Assembly: GCA_036525795.1 (NCBI GenBank)
Contig: DATCZS010000010.1
Coordinates: forward strand, 1 to 26,932
From: DATCZS01 sp036525795
GTDB lineage: Bacteria > Actinomycetota > Acidimicrobiia > Spongiisociales > ZC4RG35
Reading direction: 5' to 3'
Length of the DNA: 26,932 nt
Numbering within the stretch: position 1 is the first letter of the stretch; the number at the start of each line of letters is the position of its first letter. Both the position numbers and the translations under genes were made by a program. Shown in pieces: positions 1 to 9,848 of the stretch. Under the pieces are notes generated by a model that was given only the letters and a program-made list of their open reading frames with translations, was not told the origin of the DNA and did not search any database.

Positions 1-2846
<2,846 letters not shown>

Positions 2847-2879
2847 ACCGCAGTTCCGCTTTCCCCGGTTCCTTCTATA

Positions 2880-2895
2880 CACTACCGGGATAGTG
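2880..2895. promoter_or_regulatory. Palindromic operator of the suf genes, site 1 (sufB)
   Basis: The sequence is CACTACCGGGATAGTG, a perfect 5-bp inverted repeat (CACTA/TAGTG) around 6 bp. The same palindrome precedes sufD and the second sufC. A possible -10 (TATACA at 2876 or TACACT at 2878) overlaps the left arm, which would suit a repressor. sufB begins 26 bp beyond the site, after a ribosome-binding site AGGGGTG at 2909. The binding protein is not identified. Confidence 0.75.
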
Positions 2896-2921
2896 GCAAT
2901 TCTCGACAGGGGTGATGCCTG

Positions 2922-4334
2922 ATGGCGACGGTGGACATCGATCTAGGCGCCTACAAGCTCGGATGGCACGACAGCGAAGAGGACTACGTCTTCAAGCCCA
3001 AGAAGGGTTTGGACGAGGAGATCATTCGCGAGATGTCCCGGATGAAGGGCGAGCCCGACTGGATGCTCGACTTCCGTCTCAAGGCCTACCAGCGGTTCCT
3101 CCGCAAGCCGATCCCCACCTGGGGAGGCGGCGGCTCGCTGGAAGAGATCGACTTCGACAACATCTACTACTACGTCAAGCCGACAGAGGGCCAGGCGAAG
3201 GACTGGGACATGGTCCCCGAGTCGATCAAGCAGACGTACGAGAAGCTGGGGATTCCCGAGGCGGAGCGGAAGTACCTCGCCGGAGTCACCGCCCAGTACG
3301 AGTCCGAGGTCGTCTATCACAAGAACCGCGAGGACCTCGAGAAGCTGGGTGTCCTGTTCTGCGACATGGACACGGCGGTCCGTGAGTATCCCGAGATCGT
3401 CCAGGAGTACTTCGGGACGGTGATCCCTCCCAACGACAACAAGTTCGCCGCGCTCAACTCGGCGGTGTGGTCGGGTGGCTCCTTCATCTACGTGCCCCCC
3501 GGGGTGCACCTCGACCAGCCGCTTCAGGCGTACTTCCGCATCAACTCCGAGAACATGGGTCAGTTCGAGCGGACCTTGATCATCGTGGACGAGGGTGCCT
3601 ACTGCCACTACGTGGAGGGCTGCTCGGCTCCGACCTACAGCACGGACTCGCTCCATTCGGCGGTGGTGGAGATCATCGTCAAGCGGGGGGGCCGCTGCCG
3701 GTACACGACCATCCAGAACTGGTCGAACAACGTCTACAACCTCGTCACCAAGCGCGCCGCCGCCTATCGCGACGCGACCATGGAATGGATCGACGGGAAC
3801 CTCGGCTCCAAGCTCACCATGAAGTACCCGGCCGTGTGGCTGATGGAGCCGGGCGCCCACGGCGAGGTCCTGTCCATCGCCTTCGCAGGAGAGGGCCAGC
3901 ATCAGGATGCGGGCGCCAAGATGGTGCACGTCGCCCCGAACACCACCTCGACGATCGTCTCGAAGTCGATCTCCAAGGGTGGCGGCAGGGCGGGGTACCG
4001 GGGACTGGTGCGGGTGGAGCCCGGGGCCGAGAACGCCAAGAGCTTCGTGCGTTGCGATGCCCTCATCCTCGACGATCGCTCGCGTTCGGACACCTATCCG
4101 TACATGGAGATCGAAGAGAACGACGCCGAGATCGGCCACGAGGCCACCGTGTCGAAGGTGGGCGAGGAGCAGCTCTTCTATCTGATGAGCCGCGGCCTCA
4201 CCGAGGATCAGGCCACGTCGATGATCGTCGCAGGCTTCATCGAGCCGATCGTCAAGGAGCTCCCGATGGAGTACGCGGTCGAGATGAACCGGCTGATCGA
4301 GCTCAACATGGCGGAGGCGGGAGCAATCGGCTGA
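2922..4334 (+). CDS. sufB: Fe-S cluster assembly scaffold protein SufB
   Basis: SufB is the core scaffold subunit of the cytosolic SufBCD complex, where sulfur from SufS/SufU and iron are built into Fe-S clusters. The 470-residue length is normal for SufB. Recognisable are the N-terminal segment ending YYYVKPTEG, the beta-helix core (FIYVPPGVHLDQPLQAYFRIN, VEGCSAPTY, CRYTTIQNWSNNVYNLVTKR) and the conserved C-terminal block with Cys378 in SFVRCDAL followed by EIGHEATVSKVGEEQLFYLMSRG, the region of the functional Cys and Glu in characterised SufB. The ATG at 2922 is preceded by AGGGGTG at suitable spacing. It is monocistronic here, separated from sufD by three unrelated genes, and ends at a possible hairpin terminator. 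The CACTA-N6-TAGTG site upstream suggests co-regulation with the other suf units. Confidence 0.97.
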   Translation: MATVDIDLGAYKLGWHDSEEDYVFKPKKGLDEEIIREMSRMKGEPDWMLDFRLKAYQRFLRKPIPTWGGGGSLEEIDFDNIYYYVKPTEGQAKDWDMVPESIKQTYEKLGIPEAERKYLAGVTAQYESEVVYHKNREDLEKLGVLFCDMDTAVREYPEIVQEYFGTVIPPNDNKFAALNSAVWSGGSFIYVPPGVHLDQPLQAYFRINSENMGQFERTLIIVDEGAYCHYVEGCSAPTYSTDSLHSAVVEIIVKRGGRCRYTTIQNWSNNVYNLVTKRAAAYRDATMEWIDGNLGSKLTMKYPAVWLMEPGAHGEVLSIAFAGEGQHQDAGAKMVHVAPNTTSTIVSKSISKGGGRAGYRGLVRVEPGAENAKSFVRCDALILDDRSRSDTYPYMEIEENDAEIGHEATVSKVGEEQLFYLMSRGLTEDQATSMIVAGFIEPIVKELPMEYAVEMNRLIELNMAEAGAIG

Positions 4335-4360
4335 CGCCGGCTTTGCCGGTCGTTCTTCTT
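4335..4360 (+). terminator. Possible intrinsic terminator after sufB
   Basis: A hairpin CCGGC-TTT-GCCGG (4337-4341 with 4345-4349) begins just after the sufB stop codon and is followed by the T-rich stretch TCGTTCTTCTT. The stem is short and the T tract is interrupted, so termination is plausible rather than certain. Confidence 0.45.
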
Positions 4361-4632
4361 CAGGCCTTGTTGCTGGCCGAGACCGAGTACGCCAGGACCA
4401 CGCCGCCGGCGAGACCGTAGACGTAGGAGAATCCCTGACCGGCGTCGAGCAGCGGGGTCACGTTCACGATGCGGAGGATGGCGGCGGCCACGATGCCTCC
4501 GATCGCCCCCATCAGGATCGATCCGATCAGCGAGGCACGGACGCTGGCGAGCAGCCCTCCCACCAGCCCCCCGACCGCTCCGGCTGCCGCCACTTTGAGA
4601 ACGGCTTGGACGATGGCGTCTTCGATGGGCAT
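4360..4632 (-). CDS. Small hydrophobic membrane protein, function unknown
   Basis: This 90-residue protein is almost entirely hydrophobic and Gly/Ala-rich. It has about three membrane-spanning stretches (roughly residues 12-30, 33-55 and 66-84), with glycine-zipper-like spacing in GAVGGLVGGLLAS and GSILMGAIGGIVAAAIL. No catalytic motif is visible and I do not recognise the family. The ATG at 4632 lies about 8 bp from a TAGATT box (minus strand, 4646-4641), suggesting a nearly leaderless transcript independent of the sigma-factor gene 45 bp upstream. It is convergent with sufB and their ends are 25 bp apart. Codon bias matches its neighbours, and the clean hydrophobic pattern supports a real gene. 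Confidence 0.7.
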   Translation of the reverse strand: MPIEDAIVQAVLKVAAAGAVGGLVGGLLASVRASLIGSILMGAIGGIVAAAILRIVNVTPLLDAGQGFSYVYGLAGGVVLAYSVSASNKA

Positions 4633-4640
4633 GGGCGGTC

Positions 4641-4646
4641 AATCTA
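4641..4646 (-). promoter_or_regulatory. -10 box of the small membrane protein gene
   Basis: TAGATT on the minus strand fits TANNNT and predicts a start of transcription about 2 nt before the ATG at 4632, so the mRNA would be nearly leaderless. No convincing -35 was identified. Confidence 0.4.
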
Positions 4647-4676
4647 CCCGGTTCGGCGGGCGCCGGGGCAACCTTG

Positions 4677-5609
4677 TCAGAGGAGTCCGGCCAGGTCGAT
4701 GCCGCAGGAAGGGTGCCTGAGCTTGGCCAGTCCCCGGCTTTCGATCTGACGGACGCGTTCCCTGGTCATGTCGAGGAGCTCTCCCACCGCGGACAGCGTC
4801 CACGGCTCCTGGTCCTCGAGACCGAACCGCAGTTCGATCACGGTGCGTTCACGCTCGTCGAGCAGGTCAAGCGCCTCGAGGAGCTGTTCGCGTCTGAGCA
4901 CCTCTTCTGCCTGGGCAAACGGGTCGGGCGTACGTGAATCCACCACGAACTCGTGGAGTTCGGAGTCTCCGTCCTCCCCGACGGGCCGATCGAGCGACAC
5001 GGTGTCCGTCGGGGCTTCGAGGGCTGCGGTCACTCGCTCGACCGAGAGCCCGGACACGTGGGCGATCTCCTCGGCGGTGGGCGACCGGCGGAGATCCTCG
5101 CTCAGCTGCTGCTGGGCGTCCTGGACGGTTCGCACGATGTCCACCATGTGGACGGGGAGGCGGATGGTCTTCGCCGAGTTGCCCAACCCTCTGGCGATCG
5201 CCTGTCTGATCCACCAGGTGGCATACGTGGAGAACTTGAAGCCCTTCCGCCAGTCGAACTTCTCGACGGCACGGATCAGGCCCAGGTTGCCTTCCTGGAT
5301 GAGATCGAGCAGGTCGAGGCCGCGCCCGGTGTACCGCTTGGCGATCGAGATGACGAGGCGGAGGTTGGAGCGGATGAAGGTCATCTTCGCCTCGTCGCCC
5401 TGTTCCACCTGGCGCCGCAGGTGGATCTTCTCGTCGGTGGGGAGGTCGGGTTCGGTCTCGAGCCGGATCTTGGCGGCGATCCCGTATTCGATGGCTCTCG
5501 CCAGTCGCACCTCGTCTTCGGCGCTGAGCAGCAGATGAGAGGAGACCTCGTCGAGATAGAGGCCGACCGTGTCGGCAACCGACGCTCCCGATCGCTGCCG
5601 CCTTGCCAT
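4677..5609 (-). CDS. RNA polymerase sigma factor, sigma-70 group 2 type
   Basis: This is a sigma-70 family protein of 310 residues that directs RNA polymerase to promoters. Visible are region 1.2 (DTVGLYLDEVSSHLLLSAEDEVRLARAIE), the region 2 core (NLRLVISIAKRYTGRGLDLLDLIQEGNLGLIRAVEKFDWRKGFKFSTYATWWIRQAIARG), region 3 (IRLPVHMVDIVRTV, SPTAEEIAHVSGL) and region 4.2 with its helix-turn-helix (LSAVGELLDMTRERVRQIESRGLAKLRHP). It lacks the long N-terminal extension of actinobacterial primary sigma factors, so it is probably an alternative group-2 factor of the SigB/HrdB-paralogue kind; its regulon cannot be told from sequence. The ATG at 5609 has GGAG 9 nt upstream, and a good divergent promoter lies at 5719-5747. 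No anti-sigma gene is adjacent. Confidence 0.93.
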   Translation of the reverse strand: MARRQRSGASVADTVGLYLDEVSSHLLLSAEDEVRLARAIEYGIAAKIRLETEPDLPTDEKIHLRRQVEQGDEAKMTFIRSNLRLVISIAKRYTGRGLDLLDLIQEGNLGLIRAVEKFDWRKGFKFSTYATWWIRQAIARGLGNSAKTIRLPVHMVDIVRTVQDAQQQLSEDLRRSPTAEEIAHVSGLSVERVTAALEAPTDTVSLDRPVGEDGDSELHEFVVDSRTPDPFAQAEEVLRREQLLEALDLLDERERTVIELRFGLEDQEPWTLSAVGELLDMTRERVRQIESRGLAKLRHPSCGIDLAGLL

Positions 5610-5718
5610 GCCGCGCTACTCCGTCCCCTCGGGGACTCCCACCCTTCGTCGGCGGTTCCAGCGGCCGGCGACCGATGTGCGCGGTGCGCGGCGCTGGACG
5701 AGTCCAGACCTGTGGATG

Positions 5719-5747
5719 AAGGTATCAGTCGCCATCCGCGGCCGCAA
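5719..5747 (-). promoter_or_regulatory. Promoter of the sigma-factor gene
   Basis: On the minus strand TTGCGG (5747-5742), a 17-bp spacer and TACCTT (5724-5719) form a standard housekeeping-type promoter. It would give a leader of about 100 nt before the start at 5609. Confidence 0.5.
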
Positions 5748-5763
5748 TGGCCTTTGGCCCGAG

Positions 5764-5791
5764 TTGCCCATCCGTTCGCCCTTCGTACACT
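5764..5791 (+). promoter_or_regulatory. Promoter of the DUF4015-type gene
   Basis: TTGCCC (5764-5769), a 16-bp spacer and TACACT (5786-5791) predict transcription from about 5798, only 4 nt before the GTG at 5802. This helps choose that start, since no Shine-Dalgarno sequence is visible there. Confidence 0.45.
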
Positions 5792-5801
5792 TCCGACCAC
5801 T

Positions 5802-7268
5802 GTGGCTCGACCCAGGCAGTTCCGCGTGCTCATCGTCCTCACCGTGCTGTGGCTGGGCTGGGCGGTCTGGTTCGCCATGACCGGCGGCCAGGTCGTGGCA
5901 CTCGAGGTGGTCGACGAGGATGGGCACCCCCTGGTCGGGGCGACGGTGACCCGCGACGGCGAGGCCGTTGCCACCACAGACGCCCGCGGCCTCGTCGATC
6001 TCGAATGGGAGAGGGGGGCCGATTCGGTGGAGGTGTGGGCCCCGGGCTTCGCCCGCGAACCGGTCGCCCGGGAAGAGGTGACAGGGGAGACCTTCGTCGT
6101 CCGTATGAACTCCAACCTGCTGCGCGGCGTCGTGCTGGACGGCGACGGGCGTCCTGTGGAGGGCGTGTACGTCTCGGCCGGGTTCGGCGAAGCCGTCACG
6201 GGTCTCGACGGCCACTTCACGGTCCGTCAGGCGGAGCCGGGTCCGGTGCGAGTGTGGCGTCCGGCCTGGATCGAAGGGGACTTCGATTGGGACGGGAGCC
6301 CCGGCGAACGCACCCTCTCGATCGAGCCGCGGGTGGTCAAGGCGGTCCACGTCACCGGCGAGCTGGCGGGGGACCCGGTCCGCTGGCGGGAGATGCTCGA
6401 CCTGAAGGACCGAACCGAACTCAACGGCGTGATGCTGGACCTCAAGGACGAGTACGGCCTCATCTACTACGAATCGAAGGTCGCGATGGCGACCGAGGCG
6501 AACGCCCTCTATCCGACATACGACCTCGCGCAGATCGCCAGGGAAACGTCGGACCGCGGTCTGTATCTGATCGGTCGGATCGTGACATTCCAGGACCCGC
6601 AGGCGGCACGGCGCATCCCCGACATCGCCGCGTTCGATCCCACCACCGGCGGCCCGTACTCGAAGGCGGGTCAGTGGTTCCTGGACCCGACCGACCCCGC
6701 CGCCCGGGGCTACGCCCTTTCGCTGGCCGAGGAGGCCTGCCGTCTCGGGGTCGACGAGATTCAGTTCGACTACGTTCGTTTCCCCGACGGCCGTCCCGAC
6801 TATGTGCAGTTCGACGGGCCCGTCGACGAGGCGGGCAGGATCGAGGCGATTCGCAGCTTCCTGCTCGAGGCCCGGGCGGTCCTTCACCCCCTGGGGTGCG
6901 CGGTCGCCGGCGATATCTTCGGTTTCATCACGACAGCCAGGGACGATGGGGGCATCGGCCAGCAGTGGGATGTGGTGACCCAGGTGCTCGACGTGGTGTC
7001 GCCCATGCTGTACCCGAGCCACTACGCCTCGGGGTGGTATTCCTTCGACCGGCCAAACGACCACCCCGGGGAGATGGTCCAATCCGCCCTCGAGGACGGC
7101 ATCGCCCGGCTCCAGACGGGCACGGTGGTGCGCCCGTGGCTGCAGGACTTCGGCTACACCGATGATCAGGTCAGGGCCCAGATCGACTCGGCCGAGGGAT
7201 TCAATCTCGGCTGGATGCTGTGGAACGCCTTCTCCAACGTGTCGGTGGGCGCGCTCGATCCGGGCTAG
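5802..7268 (+). CDS. Membrane-anchored putative glycoside hydrolase (DUF4015/GHL13-like) with two carboxypeptidase-regulatory-like domains
   Basis: From the GTG at 5802 the protein has 488 residues: a basic start (MARPRQFR), one membrane helix (about 8-27) acting as an uncleaved signal anchor, two extracytoplasmic beta-sandwich repeats (about 33-105 and 107-170; compare DEDGHPLVGATV and DGDGRPVEGVYV, each followed by a T(D/G)xxG turn), then a DUF4015-like TIM-barrel domain to the end. The latter shows NGVMLDLKDEYGLIYYES, RIVTFQDP, GVDEIQFDYVRFPDGRP and SPMLYPSHYASGW, blocks typical of this uncharacterised putative glycosidase family. Substrate is unknown; a cell-wall or exopolysaccharide sugar is an inference from location. 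The frame is open far upstream, across the sigma-factor gene, but that part is antisense; GTG 5826 is an alternative start. It interrupts the suf region between sufB and sufD. Confidence 0.85.
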   Translation: MARPRQFRVLIVLTVLWLGWAVWFAMTGGQVVALEVVDEDGHPLVGATVTRDGEAVATTDARGLVDLEWERGADSVEVWAPGFAREPVAREEVTGETFVVRMNSNLLRGVVLDGDGRPVEGVYVSAGFGEAVTGLDGHFTVRQAEPGPVRVWRPAWIEGDFDWDGSPGERTLSIEPRVVKAVHVTGELAGDPVRWREMLDLKDRTELNGVMLDLKDEYGLIYYESKVAMATEANALYPTYDLAQIARETSDRGLYLIGRIVTFQDPQAARRIPDIAAFDPTTGGPYSKAGQWFLDPTDPAARGYALSLAEEACRLGVDEIQFDYVRFPDGRPDYVQFDGPVDEAGRIEAIRSFLLEARAVLHPLGCAVAGDIFGFITTARDDGGIGQQWDVVTQVLDVVSPMLYPSHYASGWYSFDRPNDHPGEMVQSALEDGIARLQTGTVVRPWLQDFGYTDDQVRAQIDSAEGFNLGWMLWNAFSNVSVGALDPG

Positions 7269-7346
7269 CCGCCGTTTCGCGTCGCACGTCTCCTGTCGCA
7301 TTGTCCGGACCGGGCGCGGTCGTAGCCGCAGGCGGAGCCGAGTTTC

Positions 7347-7362
7347 CACTACGGCGATAGTG
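7347..7362. promoter_or_regulatory. Palindromic operator of the suf genes, site 2 (sufD)
   Basis: The sequence is CACTACGGCGATAGTG, with the same 5-bp arms and 6-bp spacer as the sufB site. It sits between a weak TTTCCA (7343-7348) and a -10 box TAGGAT (7367-7372), so a bound protein would block polymerase. The predicted transcription start is near 7379, with a leader of about 28 nt before sufD. Confidence 0.78.
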
Positions 7363-7366
7363 CTTA

Positions 7367-7372
7367 TAGGAT
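7367..7372 (+). promoter_or_regulatory. -10 box of the sufD operon
   Basis: TAGGAT fits TANNNT and starts 5 bp after the operator. The minus-strand sufC promoter has TAGGGT at nearly the same distance (6 bp) from its operator, which supports both assignments. Confidence 0.5.
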
Positions 7373-7406
7373 CGAGGTTCGTCCTCGCATCTCCCGGAGA
7401 CACAGC

Positions 7407-8669
7407 TTGACCACCCTCGACCGCACCACGTTCGACGATGTCGCCGCCGGCCTCTCGCCCGGCCGGTCGGCACGGATGCATGCCGCCTTCGACATCTTCG
7501 CGGGCCTCGACATGCCCTCCGAAAAGGAAGAGGCGTGGCGCTATGTGTCGTTGGACCGTGACCTGCGGAATCTCCCCCTCGCCGGAGGCGGCGCCACCCC
7601 GCTTCCCGAAGGCGGGTTCTTGCGGGCGGTGACGGATCGAGACGGCACCGCCGTCATCGTCGACGGCAGGTCCGTCCTGGTCGAGAGCGGTCAGGCGGAA
7701 TTGCGGGCGTTCCGCGATCTCGACGATGCCGAGTCTGACGACGTCGCCGGCTTCGTCTCCGCCGACCGCGACATCTTCGCCGCGGCCCGGGCGGCCTTCG
7801 GGACAGACGGCGTGCAGGTTGTGATCCCTTCCGGCACCATCGTGACCAGCCCGGTGGTGATCGACGTGCAGGCCGTGCAGGAGGCCGCCTCGTTCCCGTA
7901 CGTCGACATCAGGGCCGGTGAGGACTGCGAGGTGGACATCATCCTGATCCTGCGCAGCGCGGAGGGCGTCGGCGCGGTGATCGCCCCCCAGGTGGGTATC
8001 CGGGTGGGGGATCGGGCTCGCGTCCGGTACGTCGCCGTCCAGGCGCTCGACTTCGCCGCGGTGGGCGTCGTGCACCAGCGGATCGAGATCGGCCGGGACG
8101 GTTCGTTCAAATCGGGCGAGATCGGATTGGGTGGCAGGCTGGGACGGCTCGACCTCGACGTGGTCCACGAAGGCAACGGCTCTTCGAGCGACGTGGTCGG
8201 GGTCTACTTCGGTGAGTACGACCAGACCCTCGACTACCGCATGGTGCTCCATCACCGCGGCAAGAACACCTCCTCCAATGTCTTCCTCAAGGGAGCGGTG
8301 GAAGACGACGCCCAGTCGGTGTTCATCGGCTTGTTGAAGATCGAGCGCGATGCAACCCGCACGTCTGCATTCGAGACCAACCGCAACCTCGTGCTGTCCG
8401 AGAACGCCAAGGCGCACTCGGTTCCCAACCTCGAGATCCTGTGTGACGACGTGGTGTGCGGTCACGCCAGCTCGGTGGGCCAGCTCGAAGAAGACCATCT
8501 CTACTACCTCCAGTCCAGGGGGATCTCCAAGGAGCGGGCTGAGCGGATGCTGATCCGCGGCTTCTTCACCGAGATCATCGATCGCCTGCCCGTTCACGGC
8601 CTCGATCAGCCCGTGGCGGACGAGTTGTTCGGGAGGTTCGTCGAGGCACAGATCGAGGGGCGCCTGTGA
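7407..8669 (+). CDS. sufD: Fe-S cluster assembly protein SufD
   Basis: SufD is the SufB paralogue that completes the SufBCD scaffold and is linked to iron entry. The protein has 420 residues, normal for SufD. It shows the N-terminal helical segment (MPSEKEEAWRYVSLD), the beta-helix with VVHEGNGSSSDVVGVYFGEYDQTLDYRMVLHHRGKNTSSNVFLKGAVEDDAQSVFIGLLKIE, and the conserved end with His353 in CDDVVCGHASSVGQLEEDHLYYLQSRGISKERAERMLIRGFFTEI, matching the invariant SufD histidine region. The start is TTG at 7407, chosen because GGAGA lies 6 nt upstream. Its last codons overlap the Rieske gene by 4 nt, implying coupled translation. Expression is predicted to start at the operator-covered promoter at 7347-7372. 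Confidence 0.95.
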   Translation: MTTLDRTTFDDVAAGLSPGRSARMHAAFDIFAGLDMPSEKEEAWRYVSLDRDLRNLPLAGGGATPLPEGGFLRAVTDRDGTAVIVDGRSVLVESGQAELRAFRDLDDAESDDVAGFVSADRDIFAAARAAFGTDGVQVVIPSGTIVTSPVVIDVQAVQEAASFPYVDIRAGEDCEVDIILILRSAEGVGAVIAPQVGIRVGDRARVRYVAVQALDFAAVGVVHQRIEIGRDGSFKSGEIGLGGRLGRLDLDVVHEGNGSSSDVVGVYFGEYDQTLDYRMVLHHRGKNTSSNVFLKGAVEDDAQSVFIGLLKIERDATRTSAFETNRNLVLSENAKAHSVPNLEILCDDVVCGHASSVGQLEEDHLYYLQSRGISKERAERMLIRGFFTEIIDRLPVHGLDQPVADELFGRFVEAQIEGRL

Positions 8670-8980
8670 GCGAGTGGGTGGAGATCGGCCCGATGGACCG
8701 CGTCCCGACCGGATCGGGGCTGCGGGTCGAGGCTGCCAGCCACCGGCTTGCCCTGTTTCGCATCGAGGACTCGGTGTACGCCATCGGCGACCAATGCAGC
8801 CACGCCGAAGCGTCGCTGGCGGAAGGCGAACTGTTCGACACCGAGGTCGAGTGCCCCCGGCACGGGGCCACGTTCGACGTCAGGACCGGCGAGGCGCTGA
8901 CCCTTCCCGCCAGCCGGCCCGTTCCCACCTACGAGACGAAGGTCGAGGACGGCTCCGTCTTCGTCCGATTGGAGTCATGA
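8666..8980 (+). CDS. Rieske [2Fe-2S] ferredoxin in the suf operon
   Basis: This 104-residue soluble protein is a single Rieske domain of the dioxygenase-ferredoxin or NirD-like type. The cluster ligands are Cys44-X-His46 (CSHAEASL) and Cys63-X2-His66 (CPRHGATFDV). There is no membrane anchor and no fused oxygenase domain, so it is probably an electron carrier. The GTG start at 8666 overlaps the sufD stop as GTGA, and the following sufC begins directly after its stop, so it is an integral member of the operon. Rieske-type genes between sufD and sufC are known in several bacterial suf clusters. A role in donating electrons to cluster assembly is plausible but inferred from position only. Confidence 0.92.
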   Translation: MSEWVEIGPMDRVPTGSGLRVEAASHRLALFRIEDSVYAIGDQCSHAEASLAEGELFDTEVECPRHGATFDVRTGEALTLPASRPVPTYETKVEDGSVFVRLES

Positions 8981-9787
8981 ATGACGAGTGCGCTAGCCAT
9001 CAATGACCTGAAGGCGTCGGTGGTCGGTGCCGAGATCCTGAAGGGGCTCGACCTGGACGTTCCGTTCGGCGAGGTCCACGCCATCATGGGTCCCAACGGT
9101 TCGGGCAAGTCGACGCTGTGCCATGTGCTCTCCGGCCACGCCGCCTACGAGGTGAGCGGATCTGCCCGGATCGACGGTGAGGACCTGCTCGGCCTCGACG
9201 TCTCCGCCCGCGCCCGCAAGGGGCTGATGCAGGCCTTCCAGTACCCCACCGAGATCCGCGGCGTGCGGCTCCGCGACCTGGTGCAGGAGGCCGCAGACGA
9301 GCGGGGGATGGGCGGCCCGGAACTCGACGAGAGGATCGCCGCCCAGGCCGCCAAATTCGACATGGCCCGGTTCCTCGATCGTTCGGTCAACGACGACCTC
9401 TCCGGTGGAGAGAAGAAGCGGTCGGAGATCTTCCAGATGGCGGTGCTCGGCCCCAAGGTGGTGCTCCTCGACGAGATCGACTCCGGCCTCGACATCGACG
9501 CGGTCCGTCAGGTGGCTGAGGCGGTGGAGGCGATGCGGAGCCCGGACGTCGGGATCCTGATGATCACCCACTACTCGCGCATCCTGAAGTACCTCACGCC
9601 AGACCGGATCCACGTGATGATCGACGGCCGAATCGTGGAATCCGGTGGCCCGGAGCTGGCCGACGAACTCGAGACCGGCGGCTACGACGCCATCCGCGAC
9701 CGTCTCGGCATCCCCCGGGTGTCGACCAACGGTTCCGCCCAGAAGCGCCCCGCCGACTTCTTCACCGAGACGCCGTTCGACATCTAG
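8981..9787 (+). CDS. sufC: SufC-family ABC ATPase, first copy
   Basis: This is a cytosolic ABC-type ATPase that powers the SufBCD scaffold. It has 268 residues with Walker A GPNGSGKST (37-45), Q-loop Gln87 in AFQYPTEI, signature LSGGEKKRSE (140-149), Walker B VVLLDEID (160-167) followed by the SufC-typical SGLDIDA, and switch His197. All catalytic residues are present. It differs from the second SufC in this window (19384-20136) in the Q-loop region, in the signature (LSGGE rather than FSGGE), and in carrying a C-terminal tail of about 20 residues beyond the usual end (from about 247). GGAG at 8971-8974 precedes the ATG, which abuts the Rieske stop codon. Whether it or its paralogue serves SufBD is unknown. 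Confidence 0.93.
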   Translation: MTSALAINDLKASVVGAEILKGLDLDVPFGEVHAIMGPNGSGKSTLCHVLSGHAAYEVSGSARIDGEDLLGLDVSARARKGLMQAFQYPTEIRGVRLRDLVQEAADERGMGGPELDERIAAQAAKFDMARFLDRSVNDDLSGGEKKRSEIFQMAVLGPKVVLLDEIDSGLDIDAVRQVAEAVEAMRSPDVGILMITHYSRILKYLTPDRIHVMIDGRIVESGGPELADELETGGYDAIRDRLGIPRVSTNGSAQKRPADFFTETPFDI

Positions 9788-9848
9788 GCGGTGTTCACCC
9801 GCCGGGGTCGGGTGTCGGGGAAAGGGTGGGCCGGGATACCGGCGTTCC

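Noticed and set aside
4953..5801. Upstream extension of the DUF4015-type reading frame.
   Set aside because: It is antisense to the sigma-factor gene, and the membrane anchor and promoter place the start near 5802.
5616..8597. Minus-strand open frame of about 990 codons.
   Set aside because: It runs antisense through the DUF4015-type gene and sufD, is His/Arg/Asp-rich without any domain, and exists because high-GC codon bias removes stop codons on the opposite strand.
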